Source: CAIWTU01 sp035686205 (GTDB lineage: Bacteria > Desulfobacterota > Desulfuromonadia > Geobacterales > Geobacteraceae). From it: a stretch of 8,640 nucleotides of DNA. The DNA lies in the NCBI GenBank assembly GCA_035686205.1, contig DASRZQ010000120.1:1-8640 (forward strand), written 5' to 3'. This document shows, piece by piece, positions 1 through 6,929 of the stretch. The position numbers were made by a program, and so were the translations under genes. The stretch's first letter is position 1. Every line of letters starts with the position of its first letter. The notes below the pieces were generated by a model. That model saw only the letters and a program-made list of their open reading frames with translations, was not told the origin of the DNA and made no database searches.

Positions 1-12
1 AAGGAGGTTGTC

Positions 13-1470
13 ATGGCAATACCTTCAGCGATAAAAAAGATTTCCGACACGATCTGGGAACTGCCCGTCACCTACAAGCCGGGCATGCTGGTTCCCGCCC
101 GGATATACGCAACGGAAAAGCTGCTGGCGGAAATGGACGACGGCGTCTTCGAACAGGTAACCAACGTCGCCTGCCTTCCCGGCATCGTCAAGTACGCCTA
201 CTGCATGCCTGACGGCCACTGGGGATACGGCTTCCCCATCGGCGGCGCGGTGGCAATGGATGCCGAAACCGGAGTCATCTCCCCGGGCGGGATCGGTTTC
301 GACATCAACTGCGGCATGCGGCTGGTACTGACCAACCTCACCTACGACGAGGTAAAGCCCCGGCTGCACGAACTGGTGGACGCGCTGTTCCGCAAGGTCC
401 CCGCCGGGGTCGGCAGCACCGGCTTCATCCGGCTCAGCCACGACGAATTTCGCGTCGCCGTGGAACAGGGAGCGCGCTGGTGCCTGCGTAACGGGTATGC
501 CTGGCCCGAGGACCTGGAGCGGACCGAGGAAGGCGGCTGCATCTCCGGCGCCGACTCGGCCAAGATCAGCCAGAAGGCGGTCGAGCGCGGATTCAACCAG
601 ATCGGCACCCTCGGGTCAGGCAATCACTACCTGGAGGTCCAGGTGGCGAAGCAGCAGAACATATTCGATGAGGAGACCGCCCGCGCCTTCGGCATCACCA
701 TTCCCGACCAGGTGGTGGTCATGTTCCATTGCGGCAGCCGCGGTTTCGGTCACCAGGTGGCCACCGACTACCTGCAGGGGTTTCTCTCGGTGATGGAGCG
801 GAAATACGGCATCAAGATCCTCGACCGCGAGCTGGCGTGCGCCCCGTTCCATTCCCCTGAGGGACAGAATTATTTTGCCGCCATGAAGTGCGGCATCAAC
901 ATGTCCTTCGTCAACCGCCAGGTCATCCTGCACCGTATCCGTGAAGTGTTCTCGAACATTTTCCACAAAGACCCGGCGGACCTGGACATGCGGATGGTCT
1001 ATGACGTGGCCCACAACACGGCAAAGCTGGAAACGCACGTCGTCGACGGCAAAAAACGCAAGCTTCTGGTGCACCGCAAGGGCGCGACCCGCGCCTTCGG
1101 ACCGGGCATGGAGGGACTCCCCGACGCCTTCAAAGAGACCGGCCAGCCGGTAATCATCGGCGGCAGCATGGAGACCGGCTCTTACCTTCTGGCGGGCCTG
1201 TCCACCGGCAATCAGGCGTTTTACACAACCGCCCACGGCAGCGGCCGGACCATGAGCAGGACCAAGGCGAAAAAGATGTTCAGGGGCGAAAAGCTCCAAC
1301 GTGAAATGGAGCAGCGCGGCATATACGTGCGGAGCGTCTCCTGGGGCGGCCTGGCCGAAGAGGCAGGTCCCGCCTACAAGAATATCGATGAAGTGGTGGA
1401 AGCAACCGAACTGGCCGGCCTGAGCAAAAGGGTGATCCGCCTGACCCCCATCGGCAACGTGAAGGGGTGA
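13..1470 (+). CDS. rtcB: RNA-splicing/repair ligase RtcB
   Basis: This 485-residue protein is an RtcB ligase, which joins RNA 2',3'-cyclic phosphate or 3'-phosphate ends to 5'-OH ends using GTP and Mn2+. The family signatures are present in order: FDINCG with Asp97 and Cys100 as metal ligands, GSGNHYLEVQ with Asn204 and His205 (the histidine that family knowledge makes the GMP acceptor or a metal ligand depending on numbering), FHCGSRGFGHQ with His239, DVAHNTAK with His334, and TTAHGSGR with His408. The length is close to the roughly 480-residue archaeal-type form rather than the shorter E. coli RtcB. The ATG start is firm: a near-perfect Shine-Dalgarno AAGGAGGT lies at 1-8, four bases upstream. 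The stop codon is three bases from the ATG of the downstream CobW-type gene, so the two form an operon. The gene may begin further upstream genes' transcript (an archease gene is often adjacent), but that lies outside the window. The identification is very secure; the cellular RNA target is unknown. Confidence 0.97.
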   Translation: MAIPSAIKKISDTIWELPVTYKPGMLVPARIYATEKLLAEMDDGVFEQVTNVACLPGIVKYAYCMPDGHWGYGFPIGGAVAMDAETGVISPGGIGFDINCGMRLVLTNLTYDEVKPRLHELVDALFRKVPAGVGSTGFIRLSHDEFRVAVEQGARWCLRNGYAWPEDLERTEEGGCISGADSAKISQKAVERGFNQIGTLGSGNHYLEVQVAKQQNIFDEETARAFGITIPDQVVVMFHCGSRGFGHQVATDYLQGFLSVMERKYGIKILDRELACAPFHSPEGQNYFAAMKCGINMSFVNRQVILHRIREVFSNIFHKDPADLDMRMVYDVAHNTAKLETHVVDGKKRKLLVHRKGATRAFGPGMEGLPDAFKETGQPVIIGGSMETGSYLLAGLSTGNQAFYTTAHGSGRTMSRTKAKKMFRGEKLQREMEQRGIYVRSVSWGGLAEEAGPAYKNIDEVVEATELAGLSKRVIRLTPIGNVKG

Positions 1471-1472
1471 CC

Positions 1473-2372
1473 ATGGAAGAGCGGACTCCGATCACCATCG
1501 TCACCGGTTCCCTCGGCAGCGGCAAGACGACGCTGCTCCGGCGCATCCTGGACACGACCGGCCGCCGCCTGGCGATCCTGATGAACGAATTCGGCGAGGT
1601 CGCCATCGACAGCCGGGTCATCTCCGGAAAAAACGTGCAGATGATAGAACTGGCGGGCGGCTGCGTCTGCTGTTCCCTGACAGGGGAGCTGGAGGCGGCG
1701 GTTGAGGAGATCATCGCCACGGTCCGCCCGGATCTGATCGTTCTGGAGGCCACCGGCGTGGCGGAAGCCGACGCCCTTGTCTATGAGGTCGAGGACAATA
1801 TTCCCTCGGTAAGGCTCGACGGGGTCGTCACCATAGTCGATGCCTACGTCACGATAAAGTTCCCGCAGATGGGCTATACCACCAGGACGCAGGTGGAGTC
1901 CGCCGATATAATCCTGGTCAACAAGATCGACCTGGTGACCGCGGAAGAGCTGGCTCAGGTGGAAGAGCAGGTCCGGCGCTTCAACGATCGGGCCACTTTC
2001 TTCAGGTCGGTGCGGTGCGAGATGGATACCGGCCTTCTGTTCGGCCTGGGGATCGGAAAGCGGGAGTCGTTCGCGGCCCCCCAGCATACCGGGGAATTTC
2101 AGTCCGTGGTCTTTACCAGCGAAAAAGTCATCGACCGAAGCCGGTTTTCCGATTTTGTGGAGGGTCTGCCGGAGACTGTCTATCGAGCCAAGGGATTTGT
2201 CCGTTTCGGCGACGGTACGAGCCTTTTCAACTATGTCGCCGGCCGGGCGGAACTGGAAGAATTCCCGGCCGACAAGACCGAACTGGTCTTCATCGGCCGC
2301 GGGCTTTCCGGACTCAGGGAGTCCCTGCTGCAAGGGCTTGCCGGGTGCGAGGAACAGGACAATACCCCATAA
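1473..2372 (+). CDS. CobW/COG0523-family GTPase, putative metallochaperone
   Basis: This 299-residue P-loop GTPase belongs to the G3E CobW/COG0523 family, whose members deliver or insert metal ions (Zn, Co, Ni, Fe) into target proteins. It has a Walker A motif GSLGSGKTT (residues 12-20), the family's metal-binding GGCVCC motif (Cys64, Cys66, Cys67), a switch region LEATGVAEAD (91-100), the G4 motif NKID (150-153), and a CobW C-terminal domain from about residue 209. There is no His-rich metal-storage stretch, and it lacks the N-terminal CxxCGC-type motif of HypB. The ATG at 1473 is preferred because AAGGGG at 1462-1467 then sits five bases upstream; an in-frame GTG at 1467 overlaps that ribosome site and the rtcB stop codon. 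The start is adjacent to rtcB, implying translational coupling. The substrate metal and client protein are unknown. The convergent NiFe hydrogenase makes nickel conceivable, but the operon partner is RtcB, a metal-dependent ligase. Confidence 0.9.
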   Translation: MEERTPITIVTGSLGSGKTTLLRRILDTTGRRLAILMNEFGEVAIDSRVISGKNVQMIELAGGCVCCSLTGELEAAVEEIIATVRPDLIVLEATGVAEADALVYEVEDNIPSVRLDGVVTIVDAYVTIKFPQMGYTTRTQVESADIILVNKIDLVTAEELAQVEEQVRRFNDRATFFRSVRCEMDTGLLFGLGIGKRESFAAPQHTGEFQSVVFTSEKVIDRSRFSDFVEGLPETVYRAKGFVRFGDGTSLFNYVAGRAELEEFPADKTELVFIGRGLSGLRESLLQGLAGCEEQDNTP

Positions 2373-2377
2373 ACAAC

Positions 2378-2416
2378 AAGGCCGGTGGAAAGATTCCCCC
2401 GGCCTTGCATTTTATT
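2378..2416. terminator. Bidirectional rho-independent terminator between convergent operons
   Basis: A long hairpin lies between the cobW-type stop codon and the hoxH stop codon. The arms AAGGCCGG (2378-2385) and CCGGCCTT (2399-2406) pair perfectly. The stem continues past one T/C mismatch through GGAA (2387-2390) and TTCC (2394-2397), leaving a three-base loop. On the plus strand it is followed by GCATTTTATT. On the minus strand it is followed by the T-rich run TTGTTGTTT. The position between two converging genes and the T-rich flanks on both sides support termination in both directions, better for a plus-strand than a minus-strand transcript only by a small margin. Confidence 0.8.
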
Positions 2417-2433
2417 GCGGTTGATTTAACCGC
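2417..2433. repeat. Small perfect inverted repeat at the hoxH stop codon
   Basis: GCGGTT (2417-2422) and AACCGC (2428-2433) form a perfect six-base-pair stem with a five-base loop. The last base of the hoxH TAG stop is its first paired base on the minus strand. No T-run follows it in either direction, so on its own it is a poor terminator. It may act with the larger hairpin next to it as a 3'-end stabilising or barrier structure for the hydrogenase transcript. Confidence 0.5.
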
Positions 2434-3872
2434 TAATCCCTCTTCACTTCCTTCACAACACTGCCATCTGGCCCCACGATCAGCACCTGCATCGGCATCT
2501 GGCCCACTGCGTGGGTCGAGCAGCTGAGGCAGGGGTCGTAGACTCTTATGCCGTGTTCCACCCGGTTGAGCATCCCCTCGCTGACCTTGTCTCCCTTGAC
2601 ATACTGTTTGGCGATGTTGGTTATGGTCTTGTTCATCGCCATGTTATTGTGGCCGGTGGAGACGACCAGATTGACATTCGTTATCAGGCCGTTTCTGTCC
2701 ACCGTATAATCATGGATCAAGGTACCGCGCGGCGCCTCTGTCATGCCGACGCCGTGAAGCCTGTTCACGCCCGCCTCGGCCCGCACCCACTCGTCGGTGA
2801 TGTCCTTGTCTTTCAGGGTCTCCTCGATCTTTTCCAGGGCAAATAGGATCTCGATCAGCCGGGCGTAATGGTAATGGAAGTTGCTGGTTACCGCCCCACC
2901 GCTTCCGAGGCGACGGAAATTCTCCAGTTCCTTGTCGGCTTTCGGCGTTCCCGCATAGTCGCAGATGTTGAGACGCGCCAGCGGCCCCACCCGGTACATG
3001 CCGGCATGCTCGCTAAAGTTGTACGGCCCCCGCGCCTTGAAATACGGGAACTTGAGGTAGCTCCAGTTCTCCGAAGCCTCATCTATGTAGTCACGGTACT
3101 TGTCATTCGGAATCCCCGGTTCGATCATTTTCCTGTCGGCGTCGACAAACCTGAATAGCCCGTCGTAGTGCTCAAGCCCGCCATCGGATGTGACCAGACC
3201 GGCGAACATGGACGGGAAGTCGTAGATCTCCACGTCCTCCTTGAACTTGTCGAAACTGCCCTTGAGGAGATTCAGTGACATGTCGATGGTATCGTAGGCC
3301 TCCGGCAGGAGCGATTTGATGTAGTCCCGTTTTTCCTCGGTAAGCGGTTCGCGTACCCCGCCGGGCACGGCCCATGCCTGGTGGATGCTCTTGTCGGCGA
3401 CGACACGGATGATTTCCTGCCCTATACCCCTCAACCGCACTCCCTTGCGGGCCACGTCGGGGAATTTCTGAATCAGCCCCATCACGTTGCGGGTCGCCGG
3501 GTCGCTGTCGAACCCCAGCAGCAGGTCCGGCGCGCTGAGGTGGAAAAAGCTCAGGGCATGGCTCTGCACGAACTGGCCCCAGTTCATGATCTTGCGCAGC
3601 TTCACCGCCGTTTCCGGGACCGCCACCCCCATGATTGCATCACCCGCCTTTACCGAGGCAAGCGCATGGCTGGTCGGACAGATGCCGCAGATGCGGTTGG
3701 TGATGCCGGGCATTTCGTAGAAGGGCCGCCCGACGCAGAACTTCTCGAAGGCGCGGAACTCGACCACGTGCAGCCGGGCCTCGGTCACGGCTCCGGCGTC
3801 GTCCAGGTGGATGGTTACTTTAGCATGCCCCTCGATCCGGGTGACGGGTTCGATATGTATTTTCTTTGCCAT
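2433..3872 (-). CDS. hoxH: Bidirectional [NiFe]-hydrogenase large subunit HoxH
   Basis: This 479-residue large subunit carries the NiFe(CN)2CO active site. The N-terminal L1 motif is TRIEGH (11-16) and the L2 motif RICGICPTSH (60-69) supplies Cys62 and Cys65. The C-terminal motif DPCLSCSTH (446-454) supplies Cys448 and Cys451. The terminal motif and the following AVGQMP resemble HoxH of NAD-linked hydrogenases. By family knowledge the 25 residues after His454 are removed by a dedicated endopeptidase (HoxW type) after nickel insertion; that protease gene is not in this window. The ATG at 3872 is chosen because the ribosome site GGAAGGAG (3890-3883) lies ten bases upstream and the protein then starts MAKKIHIEP as homologues do; an ATG at 3881 is only one base from that site. 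It is the last gene of hoxEFUYH, 17 bases after hoxY, and is followed by the terminator. Acts in the cytoplasm with HoxY. Confidence 0.96.
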   Translation of the reverse strand: MAKKIHIEPVTRIEGHAKVTIHLDDAGAVTEARLHVVEFRAFEKFCVGRPFYEMPGITNRICGICPTSHALASVKAGDAIMGVAVPETAVKLRKIMNWGQFVQSHALSFFHLSAPDLLLGFDSDPATRNVMGLIQKFPDVARKGVRLRGIGQEIIRVVADKSIHQAWAVPGGVREPLTEEKRDYIKSLLPEAYDTIDMSLNLLKGSFDKFKEDVEIYDFPSMFAGLVTSDGGLEHYDGLFRFVDADRKMIEPGIPNDKYRDYIDEASENWSYLKFPYFKARGPYNFSEHAGMYRVGPLARLNICDYAGTPKADKELENFRRLGSGGAVTSNFHYHYARLIEILFALEKIEETLKDKDITDEWVRAEAGVNRLHGVGMTEAPRGTLIHDYTVDRNGLITNVNLVVSTGHNNMAMNKTITNIAKQYVKGDKVSEGMLNRVEHGIRVYDPCLSCSTHAVGQMPMQVLIVGPDGSVVKEVKRD

Positions 3873-3889
3873 AATTCCCATGCTCCTTC

Positions 3890-4432
3890 CTAGCCAAACG
3901 TAATCGCTTCAGCGGGCAGCTGCGGTTTCTCGCCGGCTAGCAGCGCGGCAACCGCCCTGTATATCCGGTCCGGGTCCGGCGGGCAGCCCGGCAGAAAGAC
4001 ATCGATGGGTACGGCCGCATGCAGCGGATATACCTTGGGAAGCAGCACCGGCAGTATCTCCACCGCCTCCGGCCCCTTCGGGATGCTTCCCGGTCCTGCC
4101 TGGTAGACCTTGGTCAGCACGTCGTCGATGTCCAGCTTGTTGCGCAGCTGCGGCGTATTGCCGGTTACGGCGCAGTCGCCGAAGCTGATCAGTATCCTGG
4201 TGCGCTCCCTGATCCGCAGCAGCAGCTCCAGGTTCTCGGTATTGCACAGGGCCCCCTCAATGAGCGCCACATCCACATTTTCGGGGTATTCCTTCACATC
4301 GGCGATCGGGCTGTAGACCAGCTCGATCTTGTCGGCCAGATCGATCAGCTTCTCGTCAAGGTCGAGGAAACTCATGTGGCAGCCGGAACAGCCGCCCAAC
4401 CAAACGGTTGCCAGTCTAACTTTGTTTGCCAT
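3890..4432 (-). CDS. hoxY: Bidirectional [NiFe]-hydrogenase small subunit HoxY
   Basis: This 180-residue short-type small subunit holds the proximal [4Fe-4S] cluster that takes electrons from the NiFe site. The four expected ligands are visible: LGGCSGC (Cys15, Cys18), FGDCAVTGN (Cys87) and LPGCPPDP (Cys150). It has no Tat signal peptide and lacks the C-terminal half that carries the medial and distal clusters in membrane-bound uptake hydrogenases, as expected for a cytoplasmic HoxY. The start ATG is preceded by GAAGGG with eight bases of spacing. The TAG stop overlaps the ribosome binding site of hoxH, so the two are probably translated in a coordinated way. One oddity is a fifth cysteine (Cys63) in EGALCNTEN, where relatives, as I recall them, usually have alanine or serine. 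The identification as small subunit is very secure; subgroup assignment rests mainly on the operon. Confidence 0.95.
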   Translation of the reverse strand: MANKVRLATVWLGGCSGCHMSFLDLDEKLIDLADKIELVYSPIADVKEYPENVDVALIEGALCNTENLELLLRIRERTRILISFGDCAVTGNTPQLRNKLDIDDVLTKVYQAGPGSIPKGPEAVEILPVLLPKVYPLHAAVPIDVFLPGCPPDPDRIYRAVAALLAGEKPQLPAEAITFG

Positions 4433-4458
4433 CGCGCTATCCCTTCACAGGTTTGATT

Positions 4459-5181
4459 TTAAATGACACTCCACTGCTTCTTTTCCCGCCCTTCCTTGAT
4501 CCAGTGGACGAAACCCACGTCCTTCTGCATCTCGGCCACTGTGGAGCCCCTCCAGAACAGGGTGCCGGTGGGGCAGACGTTGACGCACTTGCCGCACTTG
4601 GTGCAGGTCTTGCTCCCGCCCCACTTCTCGTGCATGTCGATGATGATGCGGTTGTCGACGCCGCGTCCCTGCATGTCCAGGGTATGGGCGCCCTCGATCT
4701 GGTCGCACGCCCTTATGCAGCGGGTGCAGCTTATGCACCGGTTGTGGTCCAGCCCGTTTCTTTCATGGGTCAGGTCAATGGAGGGCAGATCCGGACAGCG
4801 GTATTCGAAACGCGTGTGATCGACCCCCAGCTCGGCGCACCGCGCCCGCAGCTCGCAGCTGCCGTTCGCCACGCAGACGGAGCAGATGTGGTTGCGCTCG
4901 GAAAGAAGCAGCTCCAGGATCATCCTGCGGTATTCCTTCAACTGGTCGGTGTGGGTCTGGACCTTCATGCCGTCCTGGGCTTCGGTGGTACAGGCGGGCA
5001 CAAGCCTTCTCTGCCCTTCGACCTGGACCAGGCAGAGCCTGCAGGCCCCGACGGGGGTGAGTCCCTCCAGGTGGCAAAGGGTGGGAAGGTCGACTCCGTT
5101 CTGTCTGCAAGCCTCCAGAAGCGTCGCCCCCGCGGGAGCGCTCACTTCCTGCCCGTTTATGGTCAAAGTGATGACTAACAT
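4459..5181 (-). CDS. hoxU: Hydrogenase diaphorase-moiety iron-sulfur subunit HoxU (NuoG N-terminal-like)
   Basis: This 240-residue electron-relay subunit connects the hydrogenase pair to the flavin subunit. The N-terminal 2Fe-2S ferredoxin domain (about 1-75) has Cys36, Cys47, Cys50 and Cys64. Next comes the His-Cys3 [4Fe-4S] motif NHICSVCVANGSC (His98, Cys100, Cys103, Cys109). A double [4Fe-4S] domain follows, with CISCTRCIRAC (149-159) and CTKCGKCVNVCPTG (193-205). This is the same architecture as the N-terminus of complex I NuoG, and the length fits HoxU. The ATG at 5181 is chosen because GGAGGT (5193-5188) lies six bases upstream; an in-frame ATG at 5199 would overlap the end of hoxF and lacks such a site. 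The gene begins 14 bases after the hoxF stop and ends 26 bases before hoxY. Confidence 0.95.
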   Translation of the reverse strand: MLVITLTINGQEVSAPAGATLLEACRQNGVDLPTLCHLEGLTPVGACRLCLVQVEGQRRLVPACTTEAQDGMKVQTHTDQLKEYRRMILELLLSERNHICSVCVANGSCELRARCAELGVDHTRFEYRCPDLPSIDLTHERNGLDHNRCISCTRCIRACDQIEGAHTLDMQGRGVDNRIIIDMHEKWGGSKTCTKCGKCVNVCPTGTLFWRGSTVAEMQKDVGFVHWIKEGREKKQWSVI

Positions 5182-5195
5182 CGGCTTACCTCCGA

Positions 5196-6902
5196 TCACG
5201 ATTTCGCCGCTTCTTTTATCCGTCGCGGCAGTTCATGCACAAGTTCCCTCAGCGGTATCTCATTTACCGGGCAGACGCCGACCGGGCATTTCCTGTCCCT
5301 TATGTGAGCCTCGTATTCTTCGCGGAAATATCTCAACGTGCTCAGGATCGGGTTCGGAGAGGTGAAGCCCAGGCCGCAGAGGCTTGTATCCTGGACCATC
5401 TTGCCCAGTTCCTGGAGCTTGTCCAGGTCTTCCATCAGGGCGCTGCCGTTGCAGATCCTTTGCAGGATGCGGAGCATCTGGGATGTGCCGACACGGCAGG
5501 GGATGCATTTGCCGCAGCTCTCGTCGCGGCAGAAATCCATGAAGAACCTGGCCACGTCGACCATGCAGCTCTTGTCGTTCATGATGACCAGGCCGCCTGA
5601 GCCCATGATGGAGCCGAGCGCGGCAAGATTCTCGTAATCGATCGGCGTATCCAGGTAGGTCGCCGGGATGCAGCCGCCGCTGGGGCCGCCGGTCTGGGCG
5701 GCCTTGAACTCCCGGCCCTTGGGTATGCCTCCGCCGATGTCGAAGACGACCTCGCGCAGCGTAATGCCCATGGGGACTTCGATCAGCCCTGTGTTGTTGA
5801 TCTCACCGGCAAGGGCGAAAATCTTGGTGCCCTTGCTCTTTTCGGTGCCGATGCTCGCATACCAGTCGCCGCCGCGGTTGATGATAGGCGCTATGTTGCC
5901 GAACGTCTCGACGTTGTTGATCAGGGTCGGACATCCCCATAGACCGCTGTTGGCTGGAAACGGCGGACGCGGATAGGGCTGTCCGCGGCGCCCCATGACA
6001 GAGGTGAGAAGCGCGGTCTCTTCCCCGCAGACGAAGGCCCCTGCCCCGAACCGGATATCGATGCGGAAGCTGAAGTTGCTGCCGAAGATGCGACTGCCCA
6101 GGATCTCCGCCTTTTCGGCCATCTTGATGGCTTTTCTCAGTCTTTCCGCCGCCAGGGGGTATTCGGCGCGGACGTAGATGTAGCCCTGGTCGGCGCCGAC
6201 GGCATAGGCGGCTATCGCCATTCCCTCGATGACCAGAAACGGGTCGGACTCCATGGTCGTGCGGTCCATGTAGGCGCCCGGGTCTCCTTCGTCGCCGTTT
6301 GCCACCAGGTATTTTTTATCGCCCTTCGCTTTCCGTACCAGGTCCCATTTGAGGCCGGTCGGGAATCCGCCGCCGCCCCGTCCGCGCAGGCCGCTCTTCT
6401 TGATTTCCTCGACGACCTGTTCGGGGGTCATTTCCTCAAGGACTTTGAGCAGGGCCGTGTAGCCTCCCGCACCCACGTAGGATTCGAGGCTTTCCGGATC
6501 GATGTAGGCGCTGTTGGCAAGGACCACCTTGAGCTGCTTGGTGAAAAACGGCAGGTCCTTCGGCAGGACGTTTTCCTTTAGCGCTTCACCCCCGACGGCG
6601 TGCTTCTCCAGGATCAGCAGCGCGAACTCCGGAGTGACATGCTCATAGATGATGTCTTCCTGCCCCTTGAGCTGCACGGTGACAAGGGGACCGCGGCTGC
6701 AGGGGCCCACGCAGCCCGTGCACGTCACGTCTATATCGACGTCCAGTTTGCGGGATTTTACCGCGTCCACCAGTGCCTTGCGGACTCCTTCCGCTCCCGA
6801 CGAGATGCAGGGAGTGCTGTAACAGACGAGAAGGCGGCACCGGAAAGCCTTGCGTTTGTCCTGCTCCTTTTGAGCCATGGCCTGCAGTTCTTCACGAGTC
6901 AT
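5196..6902 (-). CDS. hoxF: NAD(P)-linked hydrogenase flavin subunit HoxF (NuoF-like)
   Basis: This 568-residue protein is the diaphorase subunit that exchanges electrons between NAD(P)H and the iron-sulfur chain. An N-terminal thioredoxin-fold [2Fe-2S] domain (about 20-100) has Cys27, Cys32, Cys64 and Cys68. The NuoF core follows: GRGGGGFPTGLKW (174-186) for FMN, GDEGDPGAYMDR (203-214) and GAGAFVCGEETAL (287-299) for the nucleotide site, then the SLBB region. The N3-type [4Fe-4S] cluster ligands are SCGKCIPC (Cys463, Cys466, Cys469) plus Cys509. The C-terminus carries CPVGVC (539-544), a motif that in HndC/HydB-type relatives precedes a two-cluster ferredoxin domain; that domain is absent here. 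The ATG start has AGGAGG (6919-6914) upstream, with a somewhat long 11-base spacer. It follows hoxE by 27 bases. Specificity for NAD versus NADP cannot be read reliably from the sequence. HoxF is favoured over NuoF by the adjacent hydrogenase subunits. Confidence 0.95.
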   Translation of the reverse strand: MTREELQAMAQKEQDKRKAFRCRLLVCYSTPCISSGAEGVRKALVDAVKSRKLDVDIDVTCTGCVGPCSRGPLVTVQLKGQEDIIYEHVTPEFALLILEKHAVGGEALKENVLPKDLPFFTKQLKVVLANSAYIDPESLESYVGAGGYTALLKVLEEMTPEQVVEEIKKSGLRGRGGGGFPTGLKWDLVRKAKGDKKYLVANGDEGDPGAYMDRTTMESDPFLVIEGMAIAAYAVGADQGYIYVRAEYPLAAERLRKAIKMAEKAEILGSRIFGSNFSFRIDIRFGAGAFVCGEETALLTSVMGRRGQPYPRPPFPANSGLWGCPTLINNVETFGNIAPIINRGGDWYASIGTEKSKGTKIFALAGEINNTGLIEVPMGITLREVVFDIGGGIPKGREFKAAQTGGPSGGCIPATYLDTPIDYENLAALGSIMGSGGLVIMNDKSCMVDVARFFMDFCRDESCGKCIPCRVGTSQMLRILQRICNGSALMEDLDKLQELGKMVQDTSLCGLGFTSPNPILSTLRYFREEYEAHIRDRKCPVGVCPVNEIPLRELVHELPRRIKEAAKS

Positions 6903-6929
6903 TGTTTTATTGTCCTCCTGCGCTCCCGT

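Noticed and set aside
1374..2333. Long minus-strand open frame (319 codons) opposite the CobW-type gene
   Set aside because: It is a shadow of the GC-rich coding frame on the other strand; the plus-strand protein has Walker A, CxCC and NKID motifs, and the antisense product shows no family features.
1473..2372. HypB nickel-insertion GTPase
   Set aside because: It has the CobW-type GGCVCC motif and CobW C-terminal domain, and lacks HypB's cysteine and histidine-rich N-terminal features.
4426..5178. Plus-strand open frame of 250 codons opposite hoxU
   Set aside because: It mirrors hoxU, whose cluster-binding cysteines are all in place, and the antisense translation has no recognisable domain.
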